DNA of 64,000 nt from Venturia oleaginea (taxonomy: Eukaryota > Ascomycota > Dothideomycetes > Venturiales > Venturiaceae). Positions within the stretch are counted from its first letter, which is position 1. Each line of letters begins with the position of its first letter. This document shows positions 1-10,566 of the stretch, one piece after another. The stretch lies in the NCBI GenBank assembly GCA_013176395.1, contig JABMLP010000043.1:27966-91965 (forward strand), in the 5' to 3' direction. A model generated the notes under the pieces. It had not been told where the DNA came from. It searched no databases and worked only from the letters and a program-made list of their open reading frames with translations. Made by a program: the position numbers and the translations under genes.

Positions 1-684
1 TGATCAAGTTTCATTAGATTTATTTAATGTTGACAAAGAATGTAGGCGATCCTAAGGGAAACCTTTATATTTAAACTTCCCGAAGTAAAACATTTCATTA
101 GGGAAAGGAAAGGAAATCAACCGAGACTCCGAAAGTAATGGCGAGTGAAATCGGACCAGCCTTTATTTTTAAAAATAAATTTAACAAAAATACACACCAG
201 AAACCAAAGAAGGTAAAATAGTCCTGTATGTTAAATCTTTTTAAATTAATGTTTAAATAAGTATTATTAAATTAAAATTTATTTAAATAATGAGTACGAC
301 GAGAGTGAACTTGTCGGAATATAGGGGAACCATCCTCTAAGGCTAAGTATTTATAAATTTAGCGATAGTGAAAAGTACCGTGAGGGAAAGTTTGAAATAG
401 TTATGTATTTTTAGACATAAATGAAATAGTTGAATTAGTAACTCTATAAGCAGTCGAAATTTATAATTATAAATGACGGCGTACCTTTTGCATAATGGGT
501 CAGCAAGTTAATAGGAGTAGCAAGGTTAAAAGCCTTAGTGAAAGCGACCACACTAACTAGCTAAAAGTATTTTTAATTTCATAGATATTAAGAATAGGGT
601 ATCCTTCATAGTCATAAGGCTAAGAAGTTAAATATTTTCTAGGTGTATAGTGATGGATAAGTTACTTCTATTAGACCCGAAGCT

Positions 685-1953
685 GATATGTGTTTTGGGA
701 AAACACTAAATTGGCTGAAACTACCAAACTCCGGGGACTCCCTAAAGCTTATGATACCAAGCTATTTTCGAAAGATAATAAGTGGCCAGAATAATTACCT
801 GGGTACGGTAACAAGTCATAAGATGAGTGAAAACGAAATGGGATATCGCGGATCTAAATCAATATTGAATAATATTGTAAAAGAGCAACGAGTAGACGGT
901 AGTTGGAGCATTATAAAAGCCAAATCCAGACAAATGCTCTTAAGGTGTACTCTAATGGGTTTCGAAAGAAATTATCAAGTCAAAATCCTTTCTAAACAAT
1001 TAAATTATTTCTCTACTTTACAATCTTTAAACATATTAAATCCATGGTTTGTAACAGGACTTGCAGACTCAGAAGGTACCTTTACTGTAATGATTGATCC
1101 AAATCAAAAACGTACACTGGGTTGGCGTGTTCAAGCTAAATTTCAAATTGGTCTACATGAACGAGATTTAGCCTTATTGTTACAAGTACAGCAATTTTTC
1201 GGGGGCATTGGGTCAATAGGTCAAAGTGGAAGTATGGTCTTTTATTCAGTATCTAGTGTTAAAGATTTAACAAATACTATAATACCACATTTTTTAAAAT
1301 ATACTTTATTAACTCAAAAAGCCGCAGATTTTTTACTGTTCAAAACCATAGTTTCTCTAATAAATAATAAAGTCCATCTAACAATTGAAGGATTAAATCA
1401 AATAATTAATATAAAAGCCTCTATGAATACAGGTCTTTCTCAAATTGTCAAATCAAATTTTAATAACATTGTTCCGGTTAATAGACCCAATGTAAATACT
1501 TACAATATCCCGGATCCTCAATGGATAACAGGATTTGTAAATGGAGAGGGAACTTTTGATATAAAAATATATAGTTCCAAAACTAAAACCGGATATGCCG
1601 TTCAATTAAGATTTAGAATTCCGCAACATGAAAGAGATACTAAATTAATAGAGTTAATAATGAAATATTTTGGTTCAGGTAAAATAGAAAAACATACTCA
1701 ATTTCCATCTGTAACTTTAGTTATAGTTAAATTTTCAGATTTAATTGAAAAAGTTATACCTTTTTTTGAATTATATCCTCTTATTGGTATAAAACAAAAT
1801 GATTTTTTAGATTGGTGTAATGCAGCAAAACTAATTACCGATGGATCACATCTCACAATTGAAGGATTAAATTTAATTCGAATAATTAAAGAGGGAATGA
1901 ATAAAGGTAGAACCAACAAATAATTTAATTGCATGATAAATTTGATCTCCATG
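685..1953 (+). mobile_element. rnl intron 1, group I with LAGLIDADG ORF
   Basis: Removal joins CGAAGCT to AGGTGATCTT, matching E. coli ACCCGAAACCGGGTGATCT. The preceding exon ends in U684 and the intron ends in G1953. The ribozyme core lies at the 5' side (AACTCCGGGGACTCCCTAAAG near 729; AGCAACGAGTAGACGGTAGT near 884) and is overlapped by the reading frame. The core and the 3' end resemble the nad1-i1, nad2-i1, nad5-i1 and cox2-i2 introns. Confidence 0.9.
688..1923 (+). CDS. LAGLIDADG homing endonuclease in rnl-i1
   Basis: This two-motif LAGLIDADG frame would cut the intronless rnl site and spread the intron. Motif 1 is WFVTGLADSEGTF (about residues 121-133) and motif 2 is WITGFVNGEGTF (about 279-290); each is followed by the usual beta-sheet region and HLTIEGL helix. 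The first 100 or so residues are a translation of the ribozyme core. Because rnl is not translated, the real start may be an internal ATG such as 955. The frame is intact to TAA at 1921. Confidence 0.88.
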   Translation: MCFGKTLNWLKLPNSGDSLKLMIPSYFRKIISGQNNYLGTVTSHKMSENEMGYRGSKSILNNIVKEQRVDGSWSIIKAKSRQMLLRCTLMGFERNYQVKILSKQLNYFSTLQSLNILNPWFVTGLADSEGTFTVMIDPNQKRTLGWRVQAKFQIGLHERDLALLLQVQQFFGGIGSIGQSGSMVFYSVSSVKDLTNTIIPHFLKYTLLTQKAADFLLFKTIVSLINNKVHLTIEGLNQIINIKASMNTGLSQIVKSNFNNIVPVNRPNVNTYNIPDPQWITGFVNGEGTFDIKIYSSKTKTGYAVQLRFRIPQHERDTKLIELIMKYFGSGKIEKHTQFPSVTLVIVKFSDLIEKVIPFFELYPLIGIKQNDFLDWCNAAKLITDGSHLTIEGLNLIRIIKEGMNKGRTNK

Positions 1954-2356
1954 AGGTGATCTTCCTAAGACCAGATTATAATGGATCGAACGGGTGAATG
2001 TAGCAAAATTCTCCGAAGAGTTTTAGGAAGCGGTGAAATGCCAATCTGACCTAGTGATAGCTGGTTTTCTACGAAACATATGTAAGTATGACATCTAAAC
2101 AAAATTTATGGTGGTACAGCACTGAGTTCCCAACTATTTCTTTTTTTAAAAGAAAAGTTTAGGTTGCGGGGACGTCGAAAATCTTACCAATGGAAGAGAA
2201 TCTCGGAATGACATAAATTGATGTTAGATATTCAGACTGCTCATGCGAAGTTGGGTAGTCAAGACGGAAACAGCCGAGAACACGAAACAAGGTCCCAAAT
2301 GATTTTTAAGTGAAATGAAGGAAGTAATATATTGAATGCAGCTGTAAAGTGAGCCT

Positions 2357-3871
2357 AAACCATAGGACTACTGGGCTCATAACAAAAACCGAGCTATTTG
2401 CAAGGAAACCCTAAAGCTTTAAGTACTCATCTAAAGATAGTAACAATCTTAAAGATAATACAATGGGTAATTTGCAGGAAACCAAATATAATTTATATTA
2501 TAAAGTAGGATCCTCAACGACTATACGCTTGGAATAATTAACTAAATATTAATTATTGTGACATAGTCTAAACAATTCACGAAAGAAATTGAATAGGGTC
2601 GAGAAAGAAACGGCCTTCCTATAAATCATTTTTGTATCTCTTTTGGTAAAGTTAAATAGTAATTAGAAAAGCCGTTGGTTCTGCTTTTCACTAAGAGGGC
2701 TAGTACCCCAAACTTAAGTTCAAATAATGAAAAATAACTTTTACCTACAAAAATAAAAAAATTAATTAAAGCAAACTACAGAAACAATGAATTTAAAGAA
2801 CCAAGTTAACAATAATTTTATTATGTGTTCAGGTTATATAAGTGGATTAACTCAAGCTTCCTTTTTTTGTTCTGTTATAATCTCTCCACCCGCCTGCGGC
2901 ACAACATAGATTTGGAATTCAATTTAGACCTAAATTTACTATAACTGCAGATTTAGATTCTAAATATGTCTTAGATAGTATCCAATCATTTTTTAATTGT
3001 GGTAATGTAACCGTTAATAATAAAAATCATACTGCTGAATTTGAAGTAGTAAGAATTGAAGAACTTTATAATATTATTATTCCTCATTTTTTAAATTATC
3101 CAGTATTTTGTGCTAAATTACATGCATTTAATTTATTTCAAGAAATAGTAAATGCTTTATTTAATAAAGACAAAAGAACGATCGAAGGAAGAGTAGAATT
3201 ATTAAAGTTAGCTTTATCTATGAATACTACTACAAATAGAACAGAAGAAAGAATAGATTCTCTATATTCTTTATTAGGGGTAACAGATCCTGGAGATAAA
3301 GTTTTATTTTTAAATGATAAAACAGAATTAACTAGTCCTTTATCTAATGAACATATCTCAGGTATAATAGATGGGGATGGATCTTTTTTTATTTCTTTCC
3401 TAAATAATGGAGAAATTAAAACTGGGTTTAATATAACTAGTGATAAAGCTTCTAAATCTTTATTAGAAAGTATAAAAAAACAATTAAAAAATATAGGATC
3501 TATCCATGAAGGTTCTAAAAATGAATTGGTATATACAGTTAATGGTTTAAATCAGATTAATGATGTTTTAATACCATTTATGGATAATAATCCAATCTTT
3601 TCAGAAAGAGCTTTACATTATGAAAAATTTAAAACTGTTAGTTTAAAGTTAAATAACGAAAAACCTTTAACTTTAGATAGTAAGTTACAAATAGTTGAGT
3701 TATGTTATGACATGAATAAAAAGGGAAAACATAGAAATTTAAGTAAAACACAATATATAGAAATACTTAAAAATGAACATAATAAATAAAATAGGGGTTT
3801 AAATAAATTATATTTAAATTTCCCCCTTAGTTTGTTTTAATTAATAACAAAGATAGCTATAGGACATTGGG
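2357..3871 (+). mobile_element. rnl intron 2, group I, inserted in the GTPase-associated centre
   Basis: The 5' exon TGAGCCT (2350-2356) pairs perfectly with the guide GGGCTCA (2373-2379), with a terminal U-G pair. The 3' exon TAGTC (3872-3876) can form P10 with GACTA (2366-2370). Joined exons read GAGCCTTAGTCGCTATC, like E. coli TGGCTTAGAAGCAGCCATC near position 1067. The core is TTGCAAGGAAACCCTAAAG (2399) and GTAGGATCCTCAACGACTA (2506), of IB-like type. Confidence 0.85.
2787..3789 (+). pseudogene. LAGLIDADG endonuclease in rnl-i2, broken by a GC hairpin insertion
   Basis: An ATG frame at 2787 carries motif 1 (GYISGLTQASFF) and runs into a GC-rich insertion around 2886-2905 that ends it at a TAG. 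The matching continuation, beginning HRFGIQFRPKFT, lies in another frame and runs open to 3789, with motif 2 as ISGIIDGDGSFF (near 3357). The shift coincides with the inserted CCGCCTGCGG hairpin. The 3220-3789 part could in principle still be translated as a single-motif protein. Confidence 0.82.
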
Positions 3872-4706
3872 TAGTCGCTATCTTTTAATAAACGTAATGT
3901 AACAACGTAGCAGCCTTATACAATAGAATATTACACCAAAAATTTAACGGGTCTCAAAAAATCAACCGATATCGTGTTTATTTTGAATAATAAAATTTTA
4001 ATATTCAATATATAGGTAGTAGAACATTCAGTATACTGATGATAAAACAGTGTTTCATTGTTTTTAGGTCACTGAAGAGAGAATGCTGACATGAGTAACG
4101 TAAAAAGAAGTTATAATACTTCTCGCCGAATACGAAAGGGTTGTAAGGAAAGGTTAAACCACCTTATGTTAATGCGGCCTCTAAGGAATAAAACCAAAGT
4201 TTTGTCTGATGAGTATGAATTAGAAAGTCCATTTTAAATAAAATTTAAAGGGACCAGGAAAATAATATATTCTTAACTACCGTACCCTAAACCGACACAG
4301 GTTCGTAAGTAGAGTATACTAAGGCGTAGAGCTAAAAGTTGTTAAGGAACTCGGCAAGTTCTCCTCATAAGTTTGACGATAAGAGGAACCCTTTATAGGG
4401 TGGCACAAAATCGGAGGCCCCGACTGTTTACTAAAAACACAATTCAGAGCAATGATGAAAAATCATAGTATTCTGGATGAAATTTGCCCAATGCCATTAA
4501 CATAAAAGAGGTTATGGGTAACTGTAACTGATTGAAAGTCTGGTTAATAGCGGTCTTAACTATGAGGATCCAAAGGTAGCAAAATAAATTGGCCATTAAA
4601 TGTGGTCTGGTATCAATAGTGTAACGATGGTCTCACTGTCTCTACAACTTGCTCAGTGAAATTGAATTACCCGTGCAGATGCGGGTTGCCTCCAGGTGGA
4701 CGGGAA

Positions 4707-6422
4707 ACTTAAATTATATCTGGAATAAAATTAAAATGCGACTAGATAAGTTTACTATAATAATGTTGTGTAAACCAACCAGATAACCCATTATCTGAGC
4801 TCAAACAGCATGTTTTCGGAGTAATCCTAAATCATGAAGCCTGTTTATATGTAATTATTCAATATGGGAAAAGTGAATAAATTGAATATTTCATATAAGA
4901 GCTAGATACCTATGAACAATGTAATGTGAATTCACGTCAGAAGCGGTATGATTGATTGTAGAAAGACGTTCCCGTGTTTTTCTTAATGGGTCTAAATGTC
5001 TCATAACGTATAGTGGAGTTCTAAGGGTATCATTAAAGTATTATAGTAAAAACTAGGTAAGCCCAATAATAACCAATTTACAAGAATTAGTAATTGGAGG
5101 TTTATCTGCGAAGATAAATAGCTATTAGTGGGTATAGGAAATTCAAAAAAGCTAAAGTCTTGTTGTAATGACAAGGATAGGTTCAGTTGAACTAATCTGA
5201 AAGGATGCTGACTTTGAATAAGTGTTAAGTGATAATTGTTATAAATTTTTATTGGAAGTAATAAAACTGAAATTTTATTTCATTCTAGTACCAGCTCCAA
5301 TTAATCCAAAGTAGGTTAACCCTGCACTAATGTATTTAGTATGCTAATAACATATTTAAATTAAATTAAAAAACTATGAATATGATAAATAGAAATTTTA
5401 CTAAACCTAATCAAAATTTAATACCTTGGCAGGTTACAGGATTAACAGATGGTGAAGGATCATTTGTTTATTCTATAACTAATACAGGGAAAGGCTTAAC
5501 AGGCCAAAAATTAAGTTTAGAATTTAAAGTAACACAAAAAACACATTCAGAAGGAGTACTTTATGAACTTAAAGAATATTTTGGGTGTGGTAATGTAGTT
5601 ATAGATAATAGAAAAACAGATACTAAAAAATTTCATATTAATTCTTTAAAACATCTTTTAGAAAAAGTAATACCTCATTTTGATGAGTATCCTTGTCTTA
5701 CTTCTAAAGAATTAAATTATAAAGATTGGAAAAAAATTTGTCTAATCATGAGTAAAAAAGAACATTTGAACATATCAGGAATGGAAGAAGTAAACCAAAT
5801 AGTATCATTAATGAATAAAAATAGATCTTTTGAAGATAAATATAACCATTGTAAATCTTTTTTAGGTTTATCTGATAATGAAGTAAATTTTAATTTACCA
5901 AATCATTGGGTACAAGGTTTTTTAACAGGTGAAGGTTTGTTTTATCATTATTTAAATGGTACAGTTATTAATCCTTCTCTTGAATTAGGTCAAAATAGTC
6001 ATGATGTAGCTATTTTAATAGCACTTAAAAAATTTTTCAATGGTGGTTATATAAAACCTAAATATAAATTTAATGATTTAGAAGAATGTAAAAGTTCAAG
6101 ATCTCTAAATAGATTTATTCTAAGAAATACAGAAACTATTATCCAATTTGTAGATCAATATCCTATGTTAACTAGAAAACATCTAGATTACATAGATTGG
6201 AAAAAAGTTGTAGAGTTAAAAAATAAAGGTTTACATAAAACTGAAGAAGGTTTAGCCTTAATAAATGAAATAGTATCAAAAATGAATTCTAAACGTGATT
6301 AAATTCCTAGTTTAAAAATTTAAACAATTAACATAAACTTAATGCTTGAGCTGTATGCGATGAAAGTCGCACGTACAGTTCTTAGAGGATGTCAAAGTTG
6401 TAAAACTTGGCGGAGCCTCAAC
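4707..6422 (+). mobile_element. rnl intron 3, group II with LAGLIDADG ORF and extended 5' end
   Basis: Removal restores GACGGGAA/AGACCCTATG (near E. coli 2059, peptidyl-transferase loop). The intron ends in AC. A textbook domain V lies at 6348-6381 (GAGCTGTATGCGATGAAAGT, then CGCACGTACAGTTC). The GUGYG-like start appears only at 4736 (ATGCGAC), leaving 29 extra nucleotides after the 5' exon. No reverse transcriptase is present. Confidence 0.87.
5376..6302 (+). CDS. LAGLIDADG endonuclease inside the rnl group II intron
   Basis: Intact 308-residue frame with two LAGLIDADG motifs: WQVTGLTDGEGSF (about residues 18-30) and WVQGFLTGEGLF (about 178-189). Each repeat is followed by an ECxxL- or LNISG-like helix. 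A group II intron normally carries a reverse transcriptase; LAGLIDADG proteins in group II introns are known only from a small set of mitochondrial rRNA introns. The frame starts at ATG 5376 in the distal part of the intron and stops 46 bases before domain V. Confidence 0.9.
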   Translation: MNMINRNFTKPNQNLIPWQVTGLTDGEGSFVYSITNTGKGLTGQKLSLEFKVTQKTHSEGVLYELKEYFGCGNVVIDNRKTDTKKFHINSLKHLLEKVIPHFDEYPCLTSKELNYKDWKKICLIMSKKEHLNISGMEEVNQIVSLMNKNRSFEDKYNHCKSFLGLSDNEVNFNLPNHWVQGFLTGEGLFYHYLNGTVINPSLELGQNSHDVAILIALKKFFNGGYIKPKYKFNDLEECKSSRSLNRFILRNTETIIQFVDQYPMLTRKHLDYIDWKKVVELKNKGLHKTEEGLALINEIVSKMNSKRD

Positions 6423-6990
6423 AGACCCTATGCAGCTTTACTGTAGTTAGCTATCATATTGATCTACAACAACCTTAGTTAATAGTAATTAGGGATGTCG
6501 ATTGACGTAAGATGGAATACCTTCTGACTTTGGTTGGGTTAATATTTACCTTTTTAAGTCATATATCATATATGACTCAAATTTTTCTTTTGTTTATTAT
6601 ATTCGTATTCTGTTATATAGTGTTATATGGTATGGAGCTTATAAGGGATAGGTGGCTAATTGGCAGTTTGACTGGGGCGGTCGTCTTTGATAAAGTAGCA
6701 AAGTACATCCAAAGATATTTATTTATTATAAGCAATCTTTTTTTAAGATACTAACTAAAAAATCATAGTATATATATAAACTATGATAAATATAATTTAT
6801 TATATTTTTATTAACTTAAGGTATAGCTAGAAAATTGAATGGAAATCAATCAACCAGTGTGAAAGGTTGTAATCGGCGTAATGGCGGAAAGCATGCCTAA
6901 CTGAAAGACTTAGAAGTCGACCAGATACGTAAGTAGGGCATAGTGACCCTTCGCTATATTATGGAATAGACGGGGATCAATCGATAAAAT

Positions 6991-8240
6991 AAAATAAAAA
7001 AAAGTTTATGTTTCACCGTAAGTGTGCCCCTGGGGCCCTCAAAACTTAGAATTGGTTTAAATGGTGGTATCTTCATCTAAGTTGAGGAAAAATAAGAATT
7101 CCACTATTCTATTTTAATATAAAATAGAGCATGCTTAGACACTTACAAAAAAAAATAAAAATGAATTAAAAATGAAAATAATAAGCGAAAACAACTTAAA
7201 TATGAATTTGTTAAACTTATCTTTAAATAAATCTGGTATCTATCTAATTACTAATTTGGTTAACGGTAAAAAGTATGTAGGAAGTTCTGTAGTTTTAAAA
7301 AGAAGATTTAAAGAATATTCAAATCCTCTGTATATTACTAGAAATTTAAAAAAAGGTAATAGTAAACTACTTAATGCTCTTTTGAAGTATGGTTACCTTA
7401 ATTTTGAATTTAAAATATTAGAAACTATTGAGTTTTTACCTTCTAATACTAAATCAGAAAGAAGAACATTACTCTTGGAAAGAGAACAATATTATATTGA
7501 TGAAATTAAACCAGAATATAATATTAATCTAAAGGCTGGTAGTAACTTCGGAAGAGTTTTTTCTCCCCGCCTGCGGCACAGAAGTTAGAAAAAAAATGAG
7601 TTTGGCTAAAACAGGAAAACCTGGAAATAAAAAAGGAGCTGTTTTATCACCAGAATCAAGAGCTTTATTTAGAGAGAAAAGTGGAAAGGCCAAAGGTGTA
7701 GCAATGCTAAATGAAAATAATAAAGTATTAAGTTATTTTAAATCTATTCAATTAGCTAGTGAAGCCACAGGAATCTCTAGAATTAGAATAAGTAGATGTG
7801 CCAGAGGTATTAGAAAAGAATTAAGAGAAAACGGAAAAGTATTTAAATTTCAATATTGTGATCTTTAATCATAATTTTTACTACTTTAATTTATTTAGTA
7901 GCTTTTGTCGCTTTAATTAGCAATAATTAAAAGAAAATTGGGTTAATTTCAAGGATATCTCTATCTCCCTTTAGTTCCTATCTCCCATCTATGGTGAAAG
8001 GTGAAAAGGGGAGGGAGACAATTTGAAGCGAAGCTGCTATTAACTGTACTTTAATTTTTGTATAAGCAAAAATAAGTATAATAGTAGAACGTTCAACGAC
8101 TAGTGGGTGAGTTCAGTTAGCAATAATCCCACCACGAACGCCCTTCAACTAGTCTGTAATAGTTGATGACATAGTCTGAACCGTTTAGTGATAAATGGAT
8201 ACTTAAGATAAAGAGCTTAAGTGATAACAAAATTGAAAAG
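6991..8240 (+). mobile_element. rnl intron 4, group I with GIY-YIG ORF
   Basis: Removal joins ATCGATAAAAT to TTACGCTAGGGATAACAGG, matching E. coli GGATAAAAGGTACTCCGGGGATAACAGG (about position 2437). The 3' core follows the ORF: TTCAACGACTAGTGGGTGAG (8091), CCACGAACGCC, GATGACATAGTCTGAAC (8164). The intron ends in G8240. The exact 5' boundary is uncertain by a few bases. Confidence 0.8.
7172..7868 (+). pseudogene. GIY-YIG endonuclease in rnl-i4, frame broken by a GC hairpin insertion
   Basis: The first part (7172-7588) has the nuclease hallmark GIYLITNLVNGKKYVGSS at about residues 22-39 and the catalytic Glu region LEREQYYIDEIKPEYNIN. The frame then leaves register at a 16-nt GC-rich insertion (about 7563-7578). 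Removing it would put EVRKKMSLAKTGKPG in frame with the second part (7596-7868), which carries NUMOD3- and NUMOD1-like DNA-binding repeats. The second ORF by itself has no catalytic domain. Confidence 0.85.
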
Positions 8241-8304
8241 TTACGCTAGGGATAACAGGCTGATAGCTGGTGAGAGTACACATTGTCCCGGCTGTTTGGC
8301 ACCT

Positions 8305-8630
8305 TAAATACATTGGGGAATATAAATAGAAATATGTATATAGAAATTGGCTATATGCTGAAACACCCTAAAGCTTTAAGTACTCATTTATTTTAAATAA
8401 TAAATTGTAATAATCTTAATGATTGGGCAATCAGCAGGGAAGTTACTTATTTAGGTTATAGCAACTGTAAAATTTGTAACCCCTCAACGACTACACGCCA
8501 ACATCCAGTAGCTACATAAAGGTATTCTTATGCTGGATGAAGATATAGTCTAATCTTAATTGAAAATTTAAGCTCTCAATCCTATTAATAATAAAGGTAA
8601 GAGGGGTGTATATTTTATATACTAATATTG
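8305..8630 (+). mobile_element. rnl intron 5, small ORF-less group I intron
   Basis: Removal joins GTTTGGCACCT to CGATGTCGAC, exactly the E. coli sequence near position 2500. The 326-nt intron carries the core elements ACACCCTAAAGCTTTAAGTA (8362), GGGCAATCAGCAGGGAAG (8424), CCTCAACGACTACACGC (8483) and GAAGATATAGTC (8539). There is no ORF, so spread or splicing would depend on proteins from elsewhere. Confidence 0.88.
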
Positions 8631-8714
8631 CGATGTCGACTCAACCTATCCTCCGGGGGTAGAAGCTTGGAAGGGTTCGGCTGTTCGCCGATTAAAAGGT
8701 TACGCGAGTTGGGT

Positions 8715-9783
8715 TTAATAATTAACAAGTAATAACGACTTGTATAAATAATCATGTTAATAAAACAGCGTATATATAACATATTAAAAGAGTATGTAAT
8801 AAATTAATTACATATGTTAGACACTATCAAAATAAAAATTAAAATTTATATGGAAAACAGTAATACTTTACCAAAACATCTTCATGATGTTTTAATTGGA
8901 TTAATGTTGGGGGACGGTTATTTATATAAAACTTCTCAGACAAGTAACAGTAGATTTGAGATGAGTTTTGGAACTGATAGAGTAAGTTTTGCTGAATGGG
9001 TAGCTAATCTATTTAAAGATTATTCTAATACTGGAATTATAAAAATTTATTATAAAAAAGGTACACCTTTCTCTAAATTTAATTATAGATTCAAAACTAA
9101 AACATTACCATTATTTAATGATTACCATGATCTTTTTTATGTAAAAAATAATGTCACTTTGAAATATAAAAAAGTAGTTCCTTCTAATATTAATTCTTTA
9201 ATGAATCCAGTTGTTTTAGCTTATTTGTTAATGTCTGATGGTAATTTCGATAAATCTAGAAATAGAATTAGAATTTATACCAATAGTTATTCAAAAGTAG
9301 AAGTGGAAAGATTAGCTAAATCTATTCAATCTAATTTAGATATTTATGTTGGTGTAATGCATGATAGAAAGGACCAATGGATTTTAACAATAGGAGCACT
9401 ACAATTAGATAAATTAAGAGATATTGTAAAATCTCATTTTGAACCTAGCATGTTATATAGAATCGGAATTTAACATAATGATTTATACTACATTATTATA
9501 TTATAATAAGCCCCCTTATACCAAGGTTGGTTTAAGGAAAACCGGATAAATTGCAAGGAAAACTTTAATCTTAAAGTCAATTTGCAGCCAAAGCTTGCAT
9601 AAAGTGAAAAATATTTTATGTATTTTTATATCAAGAAGGTTCAACGACTAACAGGTGAGTATCACTAACAATAAACCTGACACGAAAATCCGGCGTTAAT
9701 AAAACAAATTAACGATGACATAGTCTGAACAGTGGCGTGAGTTACTGAGATAGAGTTTAAATTACTCTATGATAACAAAATTG
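8715..9783 (+). mobile_element. rnl intron 6, group I with LAGLIDADG ORF
   Basis: Removal joins GAGTTGGGT to TTAATACGACGTGAG, matching E. coli GAGCTGGGTTTAGAACGTCGTGAG. The 3' core reads TTCAACGACTAACAGGTGAG (9639) and GATGACATAGTCTGAAC (9714). It ends in G9783. The junction may slip by one or two bases in the T run. Confidence 0.83.
8850..9473 (+). CDS. LAGLIDADG (type 2) endonuclease in rnl-i6
   Basis: The protein has motif 1 LIGLMLGDGYL shortly after the N-terminus and motif 2 LAYLLMSDGNF near the middle, typical of the LAGLIDADG subfamily in group IB-like introns. I chose ATG 8850, not 8814, because the sequence upstream aligns base for base with the atp9 leader and 8850 matches the atp9 ATG. 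This gives about 207 residues beginning MENSNTLPKHLHD. The frame is intact. Confidence 0.85.
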   Translation: MENSNTLPKHLHDVLIGLMLGDGYLYKTSQTSNSRFEMSFGTDRVSFAEWVANLFKDYSNTGIIKIYYKKGTPFSKFNYRFKTKTLPLFNDYHDLFYVKNNVTLKYKKVVPSNINSLMNPVVLAYLLMSDGNFDKSRNRIRIYTNSYSKVEVERLAKSIQSNLDIYVGVMHDRKDQWILTIGALQLDKLRDIVKSHFEPSMLYRIGI

Positions 9784-10380
9784 TTAATACGACGTGAGTC
9801 AGTATGGTCCCTATCTTCTGGAGGGATAAATAGTAAAAAGGGGCAGACCTTCTAGTACGAAAGGATCAATAGGCTGTGTTTCCCTAGTGTACCAATTGTA
9901 ATTCTCTGTTTTTTAGTTTTTAAAAAAAAGATTAAAGAAAGATTAAAGCATAGTTGGGTAGCCACAAACATGATAGATAAGCGCTGAATGAATATTAAGC
10001 AGGAAGCTATCCCCTAGATACTATCTTATTGATTATCATTTTAATTAATATTTTTATTAATTTTCTTTTTAATCAATGTGAATAAGAAATAGAACATTTC
10101 TAAATAGGATGCAAATGAAAGTGCTGTAAAGTATTTAGTTTAGCATTACTAATTTATTATAAAGACTGGATGTTATTAATTGTTTTTTAATATTAATAGA
10201 ATACAAAATCTCAATAAAAAAATAAGGGGGCCTATTTGTTCGCTTTTTAAATTAGGACACTGCCTTATGAAGGTTAAATTTATTTTAAAAGTTGTAATAA
10301 GATATTAATGAGTGTTTACCTTTTATAAAAATTTAATTTTTTAACTTTACCCTAAGAAAGAAAAATTAAAAAAAAAATAT

Positions 10381-10451
10381 AGAATTATGTTTACAGTTGG
10401 TCCCTGTAGTAAATTTAATTTATAGTAAGGTTCGATTCCTTCTTAATTCTA
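10381..10451 (+). pseudogene. trnC relic lacking its anticodon
   Basis: Nearly identical to the trnC(GCA) at 47198 along the acceptor, D and T arms. The loop TTTGCAAAATTTA is reduced to TTTAATTTA, a 4-nt loss that removes the GCA anticodon. The acceptor change G to A is compensated on both strands (AGAATTA/TAATTCT), so the stem was kept for a time. Confidence 0.85.
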
Positions 10452-10463
10452 GTCAAAATTAAA

Positions 10464-10533
10464 ATTTCTTAGATTAATGGTAGAACATCATTCTTCTAAA
10501 ATGTCAAATTAGGTTCGATTCCAAAATAGAATG
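10464..10533 (+). pseudogene. Decayed trnR(UCU) copy
   Basis: Copy of the trnR(UCU) at 47285. The anticodon loop CTTCTAA is kept. The acceptor stem no longer pairs well (TTTCTTA against AATAGAA), and the T-stem has AATTAGG against CCAAAAT. Confidence 0.75.
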
Positions 10534-10566
10534 AAGATCAAATGACTCCAAATAAAAACTAAATTG

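Larger units (their letters stand above)
1..10160 (+). rRNA. rnl: Large subunit rRNA, split by six introns (5' end may lie at or before base 1)
   Basis: Recognised from conserved LSU segments in order: the 5' domain (AAATCAACCGAGA near 115), GTPase centre, the GGACGGGAA/AGACCC peptidyl-transferase segment, CTAGGGATAACAGGCTGAT (8245), GTTTGGCACC, GTTCGCCGATTAAAAGGTTACGCGAG and the sarcin-ricin region AGTACGAAAGGA (9856). Inferred exons are 1-684, 1954-2356, 3872-4706, 6423-6990, 8241-8304, 8631-8714 and 9784 to about 10160. Joined exons align with the E. coli LSU across every junction. The 3' end is approximate. Small reading frames within the exons, such as 6512-6754, are chance frames in rRNA. 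Confidence 0.95.

Noticed and set aside
6512..6754. 80-residue hydrophobic ORF within rnl
   Set aside because: It lies wholly inside an rnl exon with rRNA conservation on both sides.
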